Source: Lachnospiraceae bacterium
GTDB taxonomy: Bacteria > Bacillota > Clostridia > Lachnospirales > Lachnospiraceae
NCBI GenBank assembly: GCA_900765975.1
Contig: CAAFTS010000002.1
Location: 1 to 7,807 of the forward strand
Direction: 5' to 3'
Length of the DNA stretch: 7,807 bases
The notes beneath the pieces are model-generated. The model saw only the letters and a program-made list of their open reading frames with translations. It was not told the DNA's origin and did not search any database. Positions 6,256-7,807 of this stretch are shown one piece after another. Numbering within the stretch: position 1 is the first letter of the stretch; the number at the start of each line of letters is the position of its first letter. A program made the translations under genes and the position numbers.

Positions 6256-7617
6256 TTGGCAAAAGGGAAAAAGACAGTTTATTTCTGTCAAAATTGCGGA
6301 CATGAGGAAACGAAGTGGCTGGGGCAGTGTCCGGCATGTAAAGAGTGGAATACATTTGTAGAAGAAAAGGTTTTGGCTTCTTCCATTTCAGCTCAGGCTG
6401 GGGCCAAGACAGTACGAGATATCAACGTTGTATCATTATCTGAAGTCAGCGTAGATGATCATACTCGGATCGAAACCGGAATGCAAGAGCTTGATCGAGT
6501 ACTGGGTGGTGGAATTGTACCAGGTTCTCTGGTATTGGTCGGAGGAGATCCGGGAATTGGAAAATCGACTCTTCTTTTGCAGGTTTGTCAAAAACTTGCA
6601 CAGGAACGCTCAGTTTTATATATTTCTGGAGAGGAGTCCCTTTCACAGATCAAATTAAGAGCGAATCGAATGGGAGAATTTCAGGAAAATTTAAAGCTAT
6701 TGTGTGAAACCAATCTGGATACAATTCGAAATGTGATTGAAAATAGAAAACCGGAATTAGTGATCATTGATTCAATCCAGACGATGTACAGTGAGGACGT
6801 ATCTTCGGCGCCTGGAAGTGTATCTCAAGTAAGAGAGTCTACACATGTTTTTATGCAGCTTGCAAAGGGTCTTGGAATTACGATTTTTATTGTAGGACAT
6901 GTAACAAAAGAAGGAACAGTAGCAGGTCCGAGAGTACTGGAGCACATGGTAGATACGGTATTGTATTTTGAAGGGGACCGACATGCATCTTATCGGATTT
7001 TGCGAGGGGTCAAAAATCGTTTTGGTTCGACTAATGAAATCGGAGTCTTTGAGATGAGGCAGAATGGACTTGTAGAAGTAGAGAATCCATCGGAATATAT
7101 GTTGAGCGGAAAGCCGGAAAATGCATCCGGTTCTGTAGTTGCCTGTTCAATGGAGGGGACTAGACCGTTGCTGATTGAGATTCAAGCACTGGTATGTGAA
7201 AGCAATTTCGGAATGCCCAGACGAACAGCAGCGGGAACGGACTATAATCGTGTCAATTTGTTGATGGCTGTATTGGAGAAACGAATTGGTCTGCATATGT
7301 CCAATTGTGATGCGTATGTCAACATTGCAGGTGGAATTAAGATGAATGAACCGGCAATTGACTTAGGTATTGTGATGGCTCTTGTATCAAGTTATAAAAA
7401 TAGACCTGTAGATGAAAAAATGATTGTATTTGGAGAAGTTGGGCTGAGCGGAGAAGTTCGGGCGGTCAGTATGCCGGAGCAAAGAGTAGCAGAAGCAAAA
7501 AAGTTGGGATTTGAAATCTGTGTTGTGCCGGAAGTGTCATTGGATATGGTGAAAAATATCAAAGGGATAAAGATTGTTGGAATTAAGACGGTAAATGATG
7601 CAATGAATTTAATATAA
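6256..7617 (+). CDS. radA: DNA repair protein RadA (Sms)
   Basis: A RecA-like, DnaB-type hexameric ATPase that helps process recombination intermediates and branch migration. It has 453 residues, the normal length. A four-cysteine zinc finger is at C11, C14, C25 and C28. The ATPase core has Walker A GGDPGIGKST (96-105), GEES (125-128), Walker B LVIIDSIQT (168-176) and the RadA-specific KNRFG (253-257). The C-terminal Lon-like domain carries GEVGLSGEVRAV (393-404). The start is TTG at 6256, supported by AAAGGGGGAA at 6241-6250 and by the family N-terminus (MAKGKK..Y.CQNCG). It is the last gene of the LexA-controlled unit. A weak internal promoter (TTGATA 6191-6196, 17 bp, TATTCT 6214-6219) may give basal expression. 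In Bacillus radA follows clpC and precedes disA; here four other genes separate it from clpC, and disA does not follow within the window. Confidence 0.96.
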   Translation: MAKGKKTVYFCQNCGHEETKWLGQCPACKEWNTFVEEKVLASSISAQAGAKTVRDINVVSLSEVSVDDHTRIETGMQELDRVLGGGIVPGSLVLVGGDPGIGKSTLLLQVCQKLAQERSVLYISGEESLSQIKLRANRMGEFQENLKLLCETNLDTIRNVIENRKPELVIIDSIQTMYSEDVSSAPGSVSQVRESTHVFMQLAKGLGITIFIVGHVTKEGTVAGPRVLEHMVDTVLYFEGDRHASYRILRGVKNRFGSTNEIGVFEMRQNGLVEVENPSEYMLSGKPENASGSVVACSMEGTRPLLIEIQALVCESNFGMPRRTAAGTDYNRVNLLMAVLEKRIGLHMSNCDAYVNIAGGIKMNEPAIDLGIVMALVSSYKNRPVDEKMIVFGEVGLSGEVRAVSMPEQRVAEAKKLGFEICVVPEVSLDMVKNIKGIKIVGIKTVNDAMNLI

Positions 7618-7685
7618 TTCACAATAAAAAAGGAATTGAATTACTTAAATTTTGATAAAATATACAAAAATAGCAGGGAATAGAG

Positions 7686-7714
7686 TTGACGAAGTATTAT
7701 GGAAAGATTACTAT
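7686..7714 (+). promoter_or_regulatory. Possible promoter downstream of radA
   Basis: TTGACG at 7686-7691 (five of six) and TACTAT at 7709-7714 (four of six) are 17 bp apart. A start near 7721 would produce a leader running out of the window. The -10 lies inside the dyad at 7707-7723. Confidence 0.4.
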
Positions 7715-7723
7715 AGAAGTAAT
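7707..7723. repeat. Six-bp inverted repeat over a candidate -10 element
   Basis: ATTACT (7707-7712) and AGTAAT (7718-7723) are exact reverse complements around ATAGA. Its position over the -10 and start region would fit an operator, but a 6-bp dyad in AT-rich DNA may be chance. Confidence 0.3.
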
Positions 7724-7760
7724 TAGTGTCTGCTGAGCAAACTGAAAACACTTGATTTTA

Positions 7761-7789
7761 CTGACTTTTGCCCCATTTTCTGGTATAAT
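7761..7789 (+). promoter_or_regulatory. Extended -10 promoter for a gene beyond the window
   Basis: A perfect TATAAT at 7784-7789 is preceded by TGG (extended -10), with CTGACT at 7761-7766 and a 17-bp spacer. The start would be near 7796. No coding start follows before the window ends at 7807. The 190 bp after radA otherwise hold no gene and no convincing terminator. Confidence 0.65.
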
Positions 7790-7807
7790 GATTGCAAGGA
7801 TTTTGAC

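Noticed and set aside
7618..7645. Terminator after radA formed by the AATTC/GAATT arms
   Set aside because: The stem is only about five base pairs with a long A-rich loop and no T-run behind it.

Overview
The window suggests a low-GC anaerobic Firmicute of the Clostridia, most likely the Lachnospiraceae. Three things point there: the AT-rich third codon positions with strong AGGAGG-type ribosome sites, the Firmicute LexA box (GAAC-N4-GTTC), and a Y-family polymerase followed by a YolD-like gene. This placement is inference; there is no rRNA here. All recognised genes are on the + strand. I see no mobile element, CRISPR array, tRNA or rRNA.

Layout. (1) 69-767 encodes TrmO, a tRNA methyltransferase. 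(2) 840-3753 is a two-gene operon with a good sigma-A-type promoter: a short YtrA-type GntR regulator and the AAA+ unfoldase ClpC, 21 bp apart. (3) 3859-4272 is a small acidic protein of unknown function. It has a strong ribosome site, a possible promoter of its own and a clear intrinsic terminator at 4323-4354. (4) 4376-7617 looks like one SOS transcript: a LexA-box promoter, a Y-family lesion-bypass polymerase, a short YolD-like protein, a 32-residue single-pass membrane protein at 6155-6253, and RadA. The last four genes overlap or lie within 2 bp of each other, and I see no terminator among them. (5) 7618-7807 is non-coding and holds two promoter-like elements that probably serve a gene beyond the window.

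How the genes may work together. In Bacillus the order ctsR-mcsA-mcsB-clpC-radA-disA is a classical stress operon. Here ctsR, mcsA and mcsB are absent and a GntR-type regulator precedes clpC. Between clpC and radA lie the acidic-protein gene and a LexA-controlled module. RadA therefore appears to have moved from a protein-stress operon to a DNA-damage operon, alongside a translesion polymerase and its YolD partner.

The most interesting candidate is the tiny membrane protein in the SOS operon. It is translationally coupled to yolD, and the ribosome site of radA lies inside its last codons. Its size, topology and control resemble small SOS-induced division inhibitors such as Caulobacter SidA, but no sequence homology is claimed.
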